Positions 36,201 through 45,879 of a DNA stretch of 64,000 nt are shown one piece after another. This stretch comes from Gossypium raimondii (taxonomy: Eukaryota; Streptophyta; Magnoliopsida; Malvales; Malvaceae). The stretch spans positions 49,357,218 to 49,421,217 of the forward strand of contig NC_068569.1 in the NCBI RefSeq assembly GCF_025698545.1, written 5' to 3'. The translations under genes and the position numbers were made by a program. The notes beneath the pieces were generated by a model. It saw nothing but the letters and a program-made list of their open reading frames with translations. It was not told the DNA's origin and made no database searches. Within the stretch, counting starts at the first letter, position 1. Each line of letters opens with the position of its first letter.

Positions 36201-37459
36201 CGCAATGCAGGAAGTATGCCACATTGATCTTCTGGTAAGTCCCATATCTCGCTCTCATATATTTTTTCCCATTCACCAAGATCTTTAACAGTGCGTAGTA
36301 GGCTTCCAATGGCTTTTGCCGCCAAAGGTAAGCCGTTGCACCTTCTCACTATGTTCTCTCCAACTTCTTTAAATTGAAGATGCCCATTGAAATTTCGTGC
36401 TTTTAATGCATGCTGAGTAAATATGGACAAACAGTCATCATGTGATAATTTATCCAAGTGAAAAGCTTTCACTGGATCCACATTAGATGAAACATTTTGA
36501 ATGCGAGTTGTTACAATAATCTTGGTCCCTGCTCCAAACGGAGATCGTAAGATGGTCCAATCTTCGTAACTCTCGTTCCAAATGTCATCTAAAACAAGCA
36601 AGAATTTTTTTCCTGACAACTTCTCCTTCAACTTGACTTGAAGTAAATTCAGGTCATTGTAAGCACATGGTTCAGAAGTGATGGACTGTAAAATTGTCTT
36701 AGTTATATTAACCGCATCAAATTCATCAGAAACACATACCCAGGCCCTGTGATCAAAAGACTCCTTTGTGCTGGCATCATTATAAACAAGCTGAGCAAGA
36801 GTTGTTTTGCCCATCCCTCCCATGCCAACAATGGAAAGGACAAAAACTCCATTGGAGTTATTACTTTTGAGCAAATCAAGCATTTTTCGCTTCTCATCGT
36901 CCCTACCAACATACTCCACAGCTTCATCCACTACAGAAGTTGGTTGCAACCTAGGTTTCTTTCCCTTTGAGGTAGCACCTTGAGACAAGATCTCACTCAA
37001 CCCTAAACTATTTCTTCGTGTAGTCAAACTATCCAGTCTAGCAGTTATCTCTTTCATCTTGGGAATCATGGAATTGTTAAACAAAAAGGAAGTTGGAGAG
37101 AAATTACTACTAGTACAGCAGGTAGGAATGAGTTTCCGTACCTTACTAATGCTGGCTTGAGCTTGAGTTTTAAGGAGCGCAAGACGTAACTCTTCATAAG
37201 CGAACTCGTCCAAGATGTCATCCATATCATAAGCCAAGTCTTGGAGATCTTCCAACCAATTCCTTACACCCTTGTTCTTGATCTGCTTCTCCTCTGCATC
37301 GTTCAACACTGCTTGGATATCAGGTAATATGGATTGCCATTGCTTGAGCTGCTGTTGGACTTGCTTGTGATCAGCAACAAAGTTGAGTGCAGAATCAAGC
37401 AACCTGCCCCACAACAGCTCCAAAAATCCAGAAAGAGCAGCCTCTCCAATGACAGACAT
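33212..37459 (-). CDS. CC-NB-LRR disease resistance protein (RPP13-like protein 1 / R13L1 type)
   Basis: Intracellular immune receptor that senses pathogen effectors and triggers cell death; single exon, 1415 residues, no internal stop. Residues 1 to about 150 form an Rx-type coiled coil with an EDVID-like stretch (DLAYDMDDILDEFAYEEL, about 74-91). The NB-ARC domain shows P-loop GMGGMGKTT (212-220), RNBS-A FDHRAWVCVSDEFD, kinase-2 LLVLDDIW (287-294), RNBS-B GTKIIVTTR, GLPL (376-379), and RNBS-D CFAYCSIFPKDYEF. The MHD position reads MHH (498-500): the conserved Asp is His (CAC at 35960-35962). Long irregular LRRs, typical of this subfamily, fill about 560-1390 (LPSLLKLQIYECPRL, SLTIWNCKRLNRLP and similar). 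The MSVIGEA start matches the family. No partner R gene is in the window. Plus-strand ORFs here are shadows. Confidence 0.95.
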   Translation of the reverse strand: MSVIGEAALSGFLELLWGRLLDSALNFVADHKQVQQQLKQWQSILPDIQAVLNDAEEKQIKNKGVRNWLEDLQDLAYDMDDILDEFAYEELRLALLKTQAQASISKVRKLIPTCCTSSNFSPTSFLFNNSMIPKMKEITARLDSLTTRRNSLGLSEILSQGATSKGKKPRLQPTSVVDEAVEYVGRDDEKRKMLDLLKSNNSNGVFVLSIVGMGGMGKTTLAQLVYNDASTKESFDHRAWVCVSDEFDAVNITKTILQSITSEPCAYNDLNLLQVKLKEKLSGKKFLLVLDDIWNESYEDWTILRSPFGAGTKIIVTTRIQNVSSNVDPVKAFHLDKLSHDDCLSIFTQHALKARNFNGHLQFKEVGENIVRRCNGLPLAAKAIGSLLRTVKDLGEWEKIYESEIWDLPEDQCGILPALRLSYHHLPPQLKRCFAYCSIFPKDYEFQKEEIILLWRAEGFLQLNAKGQIKDPGNQYFQDLASRSFFQISSKDKSRFIMHHLINDLAQSVAGEICCKLEDDKQQMFSNRTRHSSFIVSRYETAKKFEAFDKADSLRTLIALMSPSFPGFFLTNFVLVDLLPRLGYLRLLSLSGYKIIELPDVFENLKHLRYLNFSYTEIKCLPDSLCTLYYLETLILRGCGCLQQLPSKMENLINLHYLDIRGAKSIERMPFGIGKLTNLQRLSNFVIGKGDGHYIGELKNLPNLKGDFCISGLENVNGQHAGEVKLNEKLGIERLVLQWSSNFEKYARNKEAEERVLDSLRPQKKLEQLNIDNYGGAKFSSWIADSSFKNMLSLELCNCTSCKSLPSIGLLPLLKDLSIIGFDEVQKVGAEFFGENQLKPFVSLENLHFQRLPNWKEWDPCEGEEQVSKFPNLRELSIRECPQLLEKLPTRLPSLLKLQIYECPRLTVSISCFPSLCELSVRGCEELLDECSFSAKEVISLKTASLSDISKFNISTKMKMLRFASSEHFHIPGWKELESLSQNGLGLVGHHFITIKDCPQLVSLETDEEGLKLDKIPSVESLTIWNCKRLNRLPKFLDALSFLTVVSIYGCSGLISFAENNFPPALNKLEIWECENLQNLVDEKENNKSMSSNICLLEHLDIRYCKSLICLSSRGDICNRLRHLQVYNCSSLSSLFLNTKLPTMLKQLEIWNCPMLECIAQDFHETSDLECIKISGAQNIKSLPRGLDKLNLLQEIQIVNCSNMVVSFKESELPTTNLRVFSIEGCENFGALPMCINNFISLRELMVWNCSADISFPYEGFPTGLTSLAISNAPKIYSSLVEWGLTRLTSLQQLTIGGEGCSNVVSFPEEGIGMMLPPSLTFICIENFEKLESMYSKGFQHINSLQILSIHNCPKLTSLPEKDMLLSLERLHIYECLLLEKVSTRDKGREWSKIAHIPYVNFKIKKSRLDYQLER

Positions 37460-39429
37460 GGTGGAATTATGAAAAGAAGCTGAAGAGAGAAATGAATAAG
37501 CAAAATGGAAATTCAGGGGAAACTAAATTCTGTATAATCAGTGGAAGTTCAAGAACTTGGACAATATATTTTAAGCATATAATAATTCAGTACGAGGCAA
37601 TGAGATGAACCCTAAGTGCTTGTTGGAGGCTAAGCACTGATGGGAAAAAATAAGAAAAGTGGAAAAGTGGTGGTCACACTCACAGTCCATGAAATTATTG
37701 CAGCCCCCGGTGTCTTATCTGCATCTGCATGGAATTATTTATGAAGCATTTAATGATTGGAAATTTCAGGGCAGTTCCTGTTTGGCCCTCCATCAACTAT
37801 AGCCATCAATTTAAAACTTACTGATTTAGAAAATCTATAATTTTATGATATATCATCAATTGATTTATTTGGGTCCAAAATTTTCAAGGGAACTTTAATT
37901 GAAAAGAAAGAATTTTCCTGCTCCTCTTCTCTCAAATTTTCAAACCGCCAACCAATAGTAAGGAAGTAGAAAAGTAAGAAAGAAAGATCAATGCAAAATG
38001 AAAGAAATAAATTAATTCTTTTAAATATAATTTTAAAGTCATTTAAGGGTATACCAAATTTCATCACATCTAAGAATCCAGAGAAATTCTCAAAGAAAGA
38101 AGAAAAACTGTAGAAAATCTCTTCAATGGCATCAAGATGATCATTCGTACAAATACTGAAGTGAAGTGACATCTTCATGTTGATTAAAATGTCTATGAAT
38201 TTAATCTTTTGTGCTTCAGAATCTGAATTTACAACCAAACAAACACAATGTCTTCCTCAAAAAAATTTGAAGAAATTAAGATTGGCATACATACGGCTAT
38301 AGTTGAAACTATGACAAAATGCGGTACATTCACTGATTTTCTCTGTGACTTTTTTTCATTTTGTGAGATCAAATAGATTTTATTTGTTGCAGACATGTTA
38401 TCTTCAATTAGTCCATCTTTTATTCTTTCCCTACTGTTAAAATTTGGTAAGCTATCAATTAATAGTTGGGGAAGAGAAAAAAGCAAAGTCATTTTCAAAA
38501 CATATACAGATTGTTGAATGAGTGTTGTCAGATTGTTACTGACCCGAAGTGGTTTGCGGGGCTCCAAATCTTTCACACCTGACCAATTTCCCCCACATTC
38601 AGTCCTGTCACCGCAAACCCCATGGGTTTTAAAGAGGAAGTTTTCGCCGATGGGATGTGGACTCCAGAGCAATAGCTGCCGGATGAGATGGTAGGGCTGA
38701 TATTCCGATGTGCGAAGTTGATTCAGATGAGTTTGCATTTGGAAGCAATGGAAGAGGGGTGGTAAAGCCATGGGAAGGAAAGGAGAGAGGATTAATGAAG
38801 AATGTGGATCAGATGAGCTTGAACTAATTCTCGGCACTTCCATGACTGTGTATCAGTTTTTCATAGCGTGCAGCAAGCTGTGTGACAAAGATCCATTGCC
38901 CTTTAGTGCCTACTTTGATCCCATATTTGTTCTGAAAGAGAAAGAAACGGAATGGGATAATGGCAAAATTTACCCCTCTACTTTAACCAAATTGTCAATC
39001 TGTACTTTAATTTTTTTTATCAATATAGAACCCAAATTTTACTGTTGTGACACATTGATCAATAAAATAACCACGTGGCACATTATTGAATCTTTTACCA
39101 ATGGCTCGAGGACCTCTAAGCAATAAGTCCAATTTATTTTTGTTTCCAAAATTCTTTCGTTTTTTCTTTTCTTTCTTTCCTTTATTTTTTTAACAAACCG
39201 CCTCCATAATCACTCTAAAATAAAATTTATGTTATTTTGACCACTTTAATTTTTCTCAATTTAGTCACTATAAATAAGATCATGTGAATTAATTATTGTT
39301 GTTAAAATTTCTATTTTCTTTTAGTAAATTGCTGAAATGGTACATTAACTACTCTGTGAATGACTGACATGTAGCAATTTTTTGTTGGCTTTTGACCAAG
39401 TTTAGAGATCTATGGGGTTTTTTTTTATA
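37460..39429. other. CNL upstream region with two uncharacterised minus-strand ORFs
   Basis: The first few hundred bases should hold the CNL promoter. Two minus-strand ORFs follow: 38238-37843 (131 codons, with IDILINMKMSLHFSICTNDH) and 38843-38229 (204 codons, start MEVPRISSSSSDPHSSLILS, with CGDRTECGGNWSGVKDLEPR). Base composition at 38520-38840 is clearly more GC-rich than the surroundings, as in an exon. I recognise neither and see no domain. A donor-like CTTCGG|GTCAGTAA near 38545 suggests the second ORF may be only a first exon. No function can be given. 38950-39429 is AT-rich and empty. Confidence 0.3.
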
Positions 39430-40678
39430 AAACTAGCTTAAAAAATTTAATTAATTACATAAATGACTCATTTTTTAATTAAACACGTAAATAACCTAAA
39501 ATCTACAGTGAGTTGTTGTAGCCAAAGTGTTTTGCGCTACCAACATGCCACGTCAGCAACCAGAATAAAAAATTAATTTTTTGGTAGAGCTATGTAGAAT
39601 GGCTTCACCTGTATAAATATCAAGAAAATACTATAATTTTTGAAAAAAAAATAGATAGACTTTAAAAAGAATTTCTATTTTTTGGTGGAGCCAAATAAAT
39701 TAACTCAACCAGTTTCCAAAGCTGCCCACCCCTTTTTCCAATGAGGCTTTTTTTTTTAAGTTTTTTAAAATTTTAAATATATTTTAAATATTTTAAAATT
39801 GTTTATACTTAATTTTTTTAATATGTTCAAAATTTTAATATATTTTAATATATTAAGTATATTAAAATTTTAAAATTGGTTATACTCAACATTTTCTTTA
39901 ACATATTTAAAATTTTAATATATTTAACATTTTTAAACTTTTAAAATTTTAAATATATTGAAAAATATTTTTCTTTTTACCTATTAAAAATATATTAAAT
40001 ATATTAAAATTTAATATATTTAAAATTTCAATATATTTAAAAATATATTGAATATATTAAAATTTTAACATATTAAAATTTCAATATATTTAAAAATATA
40101 TTGAATATATTAAAATTTTAATATATTAAAATTTTAAAATTGGTTATACTTAATATTTTTAATATATTTAATTTTTTAAGTTTTTAAAATTTTAAATATA
40201 TTAAGAAAATCTTTTTGCCTTTACCTATTAAAATATATATTAAGTATATTAAAATTTTAAATATATTAAAATATATATTAAAATTTTAAAATTAATTATA
40301 TATATTAAAATTTTAAAATTAATTATACTTAACATTTTTTTAATATATTTAAAATTTTTTAAAAATTAAAAAAATTCACATTGCAGATTTGGAAACTGCT
40401 GGCGCTAATTTATTTGGCTCTACTAGAAAATGAAAAGTTTTTTTAAAGGCCCCTTTTTTAAAAAAATTACAGTATTTCTCTAATATTTATACAGGAGGTG
40501 TCATTCTACATGATTCCATCAAAAAATTAATTTTTTTATCCCGGTTGCTGACGTGGCATGTTGGTGGTGCCAAACTCTTTGGCTCTACTAATTTTCACTA
40601 TAAATTTTAGGTCATTTACGTGTTTAATAAAAAAAATGAGTCATTTATATAATTAATTAAAATTTTTAGGTTAATTTT
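39430..40678. mobile_element. Foldback-type element with about 300-bp TIRs and AT-rich core
   Basis: Bases about 39430-39728 and 40381-40678 are inverted copies. Matching blocks include AATGACTCATTTTTT, AAACACGTAAAT, CAACATGCCACGTCAGCAAC with its partner GTTGCTGACGTGGCATGTTG, and TTTCCAAA near the inner edge. The core (39740-40370) is almost pure A/T, built from short repeats of ATATATTAAAATTTTAAA. There is no ORF. Long TIRs suggest a MULE or foldback element; I could not find a confident target-site duplication. Its right end coincides with the abrupt end of the viral sequence at about 40690. Confidence 0.65.
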
Positions 40679-40689
40679 ATTGGATCTTT

Positions 40690-40968
40690 CATATGTTTCC
40701 ATTTTCTTCTGCAATTACCAGTTGTAGCTCTAGTATCTAATAAAACATATAAAGAATATGTTTTATATTCTTTAAATTGAAATGTAATTTCAATATATGT
40801 GTAATATTTCCTGGACTGAAAATTTGAAAATGTAATTACATCACTTGTTCCAAGTTTCATTTGTTGGATTATTATCGAAGTTTGTATTTCTTTCATTCTA
40901 GTGTTTCTAGAAAATACAGAGTTTCTACTTGGTTCTGTGGGAAAAATAAGAATATGAACTATTTTCAT
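40690..40968 (-). pseudogene. Viral polyprotein N-terminal fragment with mutated aspartic protease site
   Basis: Caulimovirid pol starts with a retropepsin-type aspartic protease that matures the polyprotein. This open stretch ends with YSLYVLLDTRATTG (about 40725-40765), which fits the active-site motif except that the Gly after Asp-Thr is Arg. Viral similarity stops a few codons later at about 40690, where the AT-rich foldback element begins. The remaining protease is found at the other end of the integrant (47343-47640). Fragmented and with an altered active site, it cannot function. Confidence 0.65.
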
Positions 40969-41399
40969 TCCTATTGATGTTGAAGATATAGAACTTCTAC
41001 TTGGATTTTCTTCATCTTCCTCTATTTGAGTATTTGAGGTAAAACCAAATTATCATATGTATTTATTATAGCTATATTTTTAAAACATAATTTATCACCG
41101 GACGACACATATTCTATTGTACTTACGGGTTTAGAAGTACTTGCACTATTTATCCTATCTATCATCCAATCTCCGGTATTGATAAATCTCTTAAATGTAA
41201 TAATTTTGGTTGTATTTCAATATTGGACTTATTAGATTCAAAGAGTTCAATAATTTTATTATTAATTTCTTTGATTTCTACTTCGATGTATTTGTATATT
41301 CATTAATAGAAATCTAACTGATTGCTAGGTCTTCTACTAAATTATTAATTTCAGAATTTTTGTTTGAATTTTAAGACGTAAACATTCTTCTATCAAAGA

Positions 41400-41720
41400 A
41401 TCATAATAGATATAAAGTATTTTGATTTAACTTTAAATCATATTACTCCTGCATGTAAATTTGATTGAGTTCCTCCAATAAGTGCTTTTATTAGATTTTC
41501 AAATCTTTTATCTAATACAACTGCTATTATTGGTATATCATGACCTTTTCTAAACAAAGCTCTTATAGTTATCATTATAATTCTTAAATGTATATATCTA
41601 ACTTGGGAATATTTCTTTTAATCCTCTTAATTTTATCTTTATTAAATAGTGAGATTTCATTAATCCACCTCTAGTGTCTTTGGCAAATCAGATTACCACT
41701 TATTTTTCTATATGTCTTTG
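41400..41720 (-). pseudogene. Caulimovirid movement protein remnant
   Basis: Movement proteins carry virus through plasmodesmata. At 41580-41461 one frame reads IMITIRALFRKGHDIPIIAV and continues with VLDKRFENLIKALIGGTQSN, which matches the conserved core of the family (fR-G-d-Pi...D-R...ligg-q-Nl). The upstream part is in another frame and contains stops. It lies between the coat protein zinc knuckle and the protease motif. Confidence 0.7.
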
Positions 41721-41989
41721 ACACCATATTTTATATTTAGATATTTTATAAATTTCTTCTTTAGAAATATATTTTTATTATTTTTTCTATCATTTCATTA
41801 GAAAAGTCCTTTTCTTCTCTTAAGAATTTCTTCTAATTGATAATTAGAACCGCTTCCTATATTAAACATAAATATATATTCTTCTTCATCTATATCGTAA
41901 TCCATTTCGATGTTAATTAAATATAATACTTTCTCGGATTTATTTTCTTTTTGAACATATTTCTAAATCTTGTTCTTCGTGTGTTTTAA

Positions 41990-43600
41990 TCATTTTTCTT
42001 GCACTTTTTCCTTTATTAGGACAATTTGGTGCTATATGTCCTTCTTCATCACATATGAAACACTTACATTTTTGTTTTTAGGATTTTTAGAAGTTTTCTT
42101 CTAATAAATCTTTTCTTTTATTATAACCGAATTTTTCTTATTTCCTGCTTTCCATCTAACTAGCTTATATCTTCTATTTTTCTTTTTATGTTTTTTATAA
42201 GTATTTAGACGTCTTGATTTACATCCAAATTCTCATTCATTTTCTAAAATTTTTGTACAATGCTTATTACTTAATTTATGCTTAACTTGTTTAGAAGCCT
42301 TACTTTGTAAACAATGCATAGTTATTCTTTCTTTTGCAAAATTAATTTTATTTCCTATAGAATCTATACTTTCGATTCTATACCAACTATTTTACTATGC
42401 TTTTCTCAATAAGAATCATACTTTTTTATACAAACTCATCCCATGGTGGTGGTAATTTATGGAAATATTGGTTTTCTAAAATTTATATTTTCATTTTTAG
42501 TTTTGATATTCATGAAGAAATTTTTAGAAAATTCTTCTAAGTATCTTATGTCACATAATTTAATTTTTGACAATACATAACCAGACAGACAATCTTTATC
42601 TTTTTTATCAATATATCCACAAAATTATGTTTTTAGAATAAAAGTTAACCCTTTTAATAAATCTTTGGGAGTTCCAATCTGGTTGATTAACTGCCCTTTC
42701 TATTCTTTTCCATTTTCTGATTCTTTCCCATCTTCTTAGGAATTGTAAAACATCTCCTTGAAATTTTCCAACAAAGTAGTTTAAAAATTTTTCTTTTGAC
42801 CACATGTTGTTGTTAACAACTATAGTCATGGATTGTACTCAATCATCTATGGTTTTTGCACAGTCCGCTATAGGAATTCATTGAGCAATATTTCTTTTGT
42901 TTAAATTATCTATTCTATGTGGGACCGATTGAGTAGATGGTTCTTCTAAATTTTTAGATTTTATTTCATTAGTAGTAATATTTTCGGTTTGATTACCAAC
43001 AATTCTAGTTGTATTTTCTACTTGTTCATAGTTTTTATGAAAAGATCTTAAATAATCATCTTTTGAAAATCTAGCTCTATTTTTCTTTTTCCATGAGGAT
43101 TATAATGCTTGATTAGTATCCATTGGTTCTGTATTTCTATATTTTCTTCTTCATCTATTGAAGCATTTTCTTCATCGATTTGTAACTTGTAACATTTATG
43201 TCCTCTAGGTTTATAGAATTATCGTAATGATTAGAACTGCTACTACCGTCTGTAATGTCATAGTTTAACATATAATGATAATTAAATAATGTAAACAAAT
43301 CTTTATGTTTTTCATAAGGTTGTTCTATTAATTTTAGATATTCTATTCTTTCATTTTTATCGATGTCTTAGTAAATTTATTCTTCCAATGTTCTATAAGT
43401 TGTTTATAGGATTGGAAATCATATTTTGTTGATAAGTATATTTTCTTTCTTGGTTTTAGGTTTTTATGTCTTTTATTTTGGAAGACGATTCTTCAGAGGA
43501 AGTGTCTTCTTCTTCCGACAAAGTTAATATTATGTTACTATTTCCATAATACAAAGGTCCTAAATCTATTTCTTACTCTATATTTTTATTAATAAGAACT
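41990..43600 (-). pseudogene. Caulimovirid coat protein remnant with CCHC zinc knuckle
   Basis: The capsid protein core is visible at about 42830-42400: WSKEKFLNYFVGKFQGDVLQ, then FLRRWERI, and further on LCDIRYLEEF. The zinc knuckle CFICDEEGHIAPNC (CX2CX4HX4C) at about 42065-42015 is intact and is followed by a basic stretch KGKSARKMIK. An acidic Glu/Asp/Ser-rich segment near 43520-43100 resembles the acidic N-terminal part of caulimovirid capsid precursors. Multiple stops and frame changes interrupt it. Confidence 0.7.
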
Positions 43601-43604
43601 TGTT

Positions 43605-43859
43605 CTAATTTATTATTAACTTGAGATAAGATTTTTTAGATTCGTTGTTCAAATCTAATTTTATAACTTCTCCTAAATTATTTATTTGTTGTTCTATTTT
43701 ACTAACTTTATTATATAACTTATGAAAATATATAGAAGTAATATCTATTAAACTATTAAAACCTTTACTAAAAGCTGAAATATTATTCTCATTTTTAGAA
43801 TCAATATGCATATCATGATTGCAAAATTTATCCTTATATGAACAATCAGTTTCTTCCAT
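43605..43859 (-). pseudogene. Leader-proximal viral ORF, probable start of the coat polyprotein
   Basis: First ATG-initiated ORF of any size after the primer-binding site (84 codons). It starts MEETDCSYKDKFCNHDMHID and contains a heptad-like stretch (VSKIEQQINNLGEVIKLDL) suggesting a short coiled coil. It is either the N-terminus of the coat protein precursor or a separate small virion-associated protein. I cannot decide which. Confidence 0.4.
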
Positions 43860-44077
43860 GAAATTTATCTCAGGTACCTAAAACCGCCTGTTAACTTTAT
43901 ATGTTCTTACTCTAAAAAGCCAATAGTCTCATCCAGACATAAACAGGCTATAATAAGACAAAATAACAAATAGATGGGTTTTAAGATAAACAAGCATGAA
44001 ATAAACGGAACTGAGAATAAGGGATAAGACCTTACAATGAATACTACGATATTATTTCTCCAGATAACGTTACAAGA

Positions 44078-44091
44078 GACTCTGATACCAA
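44078..44091 (-). other. Primer-binding site for initiator tRNA-Met (pararetroviral minus-strand start)
   Basis: The minus strand reads TTGGTATCAGAGTC; TGGTATCAGAG is complementary to the 3' end of plant initiator tRNA-Met and is the conserved caulimovirid priming site. It marks position 1 of the virus map. It lies about 220 nt upstream of the first viral ORF. Confidence 0.85.
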
Positions 44092-44256
44092 TTACAAGAG
44101 GAACAGGAGACAGTAGATAATATTACAAATTTACAAAATAAAACTAGTAGTAAGGAAAAGGGTTTTGACAAAGAAAGAGAGGATGATGGATAAGAAGTGG
44201 TTAAGGAAAGGTTTTTCCAACTATCTTCGATGCCTCCATTAGGCTTCCTTCATCTC

Positions 44257-44264
44257 TATTTATA
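44257..44264 (-). promoter_or_regulatory. TATA box of the viral genomic promoter
   Basis: The minus strand reads CCTATAAATAGAGATGAAG. TATAAATA at 44264-44257 is a strong consensus and lies about 170 nt upstream of the primer-binding site, the place expected for the genome-length RNA promoter (equivalent of the CaMV 35S promoter). Confidence 0.65.
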
Positions 44265-44358
44265 GGAGAATTTTTGAACTCTGTTTAATTTTCTTTGAAT
44301 CCCGCACAGTTTTTCTAATAAGGATGATGTCTTATCATTGATTTGATGATTTTAGTCA

Positions 44359-44516
44359 TGACATGGTTGCTTCCATGTTGCTTCCTTTTTTGTCTGAACC
44401 TAAATGTTGCTTTCTTAAGTTGCTTCCTTTTTTGTCTGAACTTGGATGCTATTTTCCCAAGTTGCTTCATTTTTTGTCTAGACATGGATGTTGCTTTTCC
44501 ATGTTGCTTCCTTGAT
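44359..44516 (-). repeat. Three 54-bp tandem repeats upstream of the viral TATA box
   Basis: Units of about 54 bp contain GTTGCTTCCTTTTTTGTCTG and vary mainly in the middle. They begin about 95 bp upstream of the TATA box on the minus strand, an enhancer position. The plus-strand ORF 44343-44648 merely translates this array. Confidence 0.75.
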
Positions 44517-44589
44517 ATTTTTATTGGTTTCTTCGAATTGGCTTTTATCCTTCCTGAATATTATCTAGATTTATTTTCTAAATTTCATC

Positions 44590-45843
44590 TCAATGTAATG
44601 AATAGATTGATAGTCTTAGTGAGTTCCAATTTTCCCACGTATTCTTGATTTCTTCTATTATGTATGATGGAAAATCATCAATCTCCATGTCAGCTATCTT
44701 TTTTAATAGTTGAACGGATTCGTTATTTCTATCATCATGAGTGTATCTGACTCCAATGTCATATGCCAATATTCTTCTTCCATCAGTCCAGAGGCTATAA
44801 GTTTTTTGCTGAAGTAAATATTGGGCTTTGGTCATTAAATCCATTCCTGCTTGGATCTAATAATAACTGAGATTATTGTAACACTTGTCAATATTTTTTG
44901 TCAAGTGTTCTTTCCCTTCTTTAGCTGCTGAAATGTTGGGACCTCCAATAATTTTTTTAAAGATTCAAATTTCATATGACTGATAAAATTTTTCTTTTTT
45001 AGCTATACTAATAAGATTGCTAATTTCAAGATGAAAATAATAATAATAATCATCTTCATATACCATACGTAATAATATAGTTTTAATAAATGCAACAAAA
45101 TATTTTAATAAATGAAAATAAAATTTTGAAGTGTTATTTCTTTAACAAAACCCCATTCAATATTTCTTATATCAAATGGTTCATGATCAAGTCTAAACTT
45201 TATAGTAGTGAATTTTAATTTAAATTATTAGTGAAAACATAAGCTTGTAGAAAGTATTCGAAAAACTTTTTGAAATTGAGCTTGTTTGGTTGCAAATAGC
45301 TCCATTTATTTATTTTAAATATTTCTACAGTGAATATTCCTAGCCTTATTATATAAATATAATCTAAACATTTTATTTATAATCGGGTTATTTGTTCCCT
45401 TATTAATAAATACTGAAATATATTAAGAATATTGTTTATCTCTTTAATATCTAAATAACTAATTTCTAGTTCTTCCCAATCGCGATATAAAATGAATTTT
45501 AATAATAAATTATGAGCTTCTTGTTCTTTAGTTTTTTCAACTAAAATTGTGAAAGATTAGTAAGAGCTCTCTTGAAATTAGCATTTTGCTCAGTAATATG
45601 AGTTTTCCATATTTCATTAATAAAATTATATAATTCTGATGGTAAGCCTGGATTATAAAAATATTTTATTTCCTGAATTTGTTGTGATTTCAACAAATTT
45701 TCTGATGCAGAAAACTTTTCTACTCCTTTTATGATTTCAACATAATTGGCTTGATATGTTGAATTTGGATCTGGAGACCAAGGTAATGGACTTACCAGTT
45801 GTGGTGTAAATGATAATTGAGTTCCAACTAGTTGTCTTACCAT
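44590..45843 (-). pseudogene. Putative viral transactivator/inclusion-body protein region
   Basis: Between RNase H and the intergenic promoter, two minus-strand ORFs remain. 45843-45541 has 100 codons, including NPGLPSELYNFINEIWKTHI. 44844-44590 has 84 codons, including LWTDGRRILAYDIGVRYTHD. The map position is that of the caulimovirid translation transactivator (viroplasmin). I see no motif that proves it, and the first ORF might still belong to the end of pol. Stops and frameshifts separate the pieces. Confidence 0.4.
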
Positions 45844-45879
45844 TTGATATGGAATGTAATATCATTAGTTAGGATAAAA

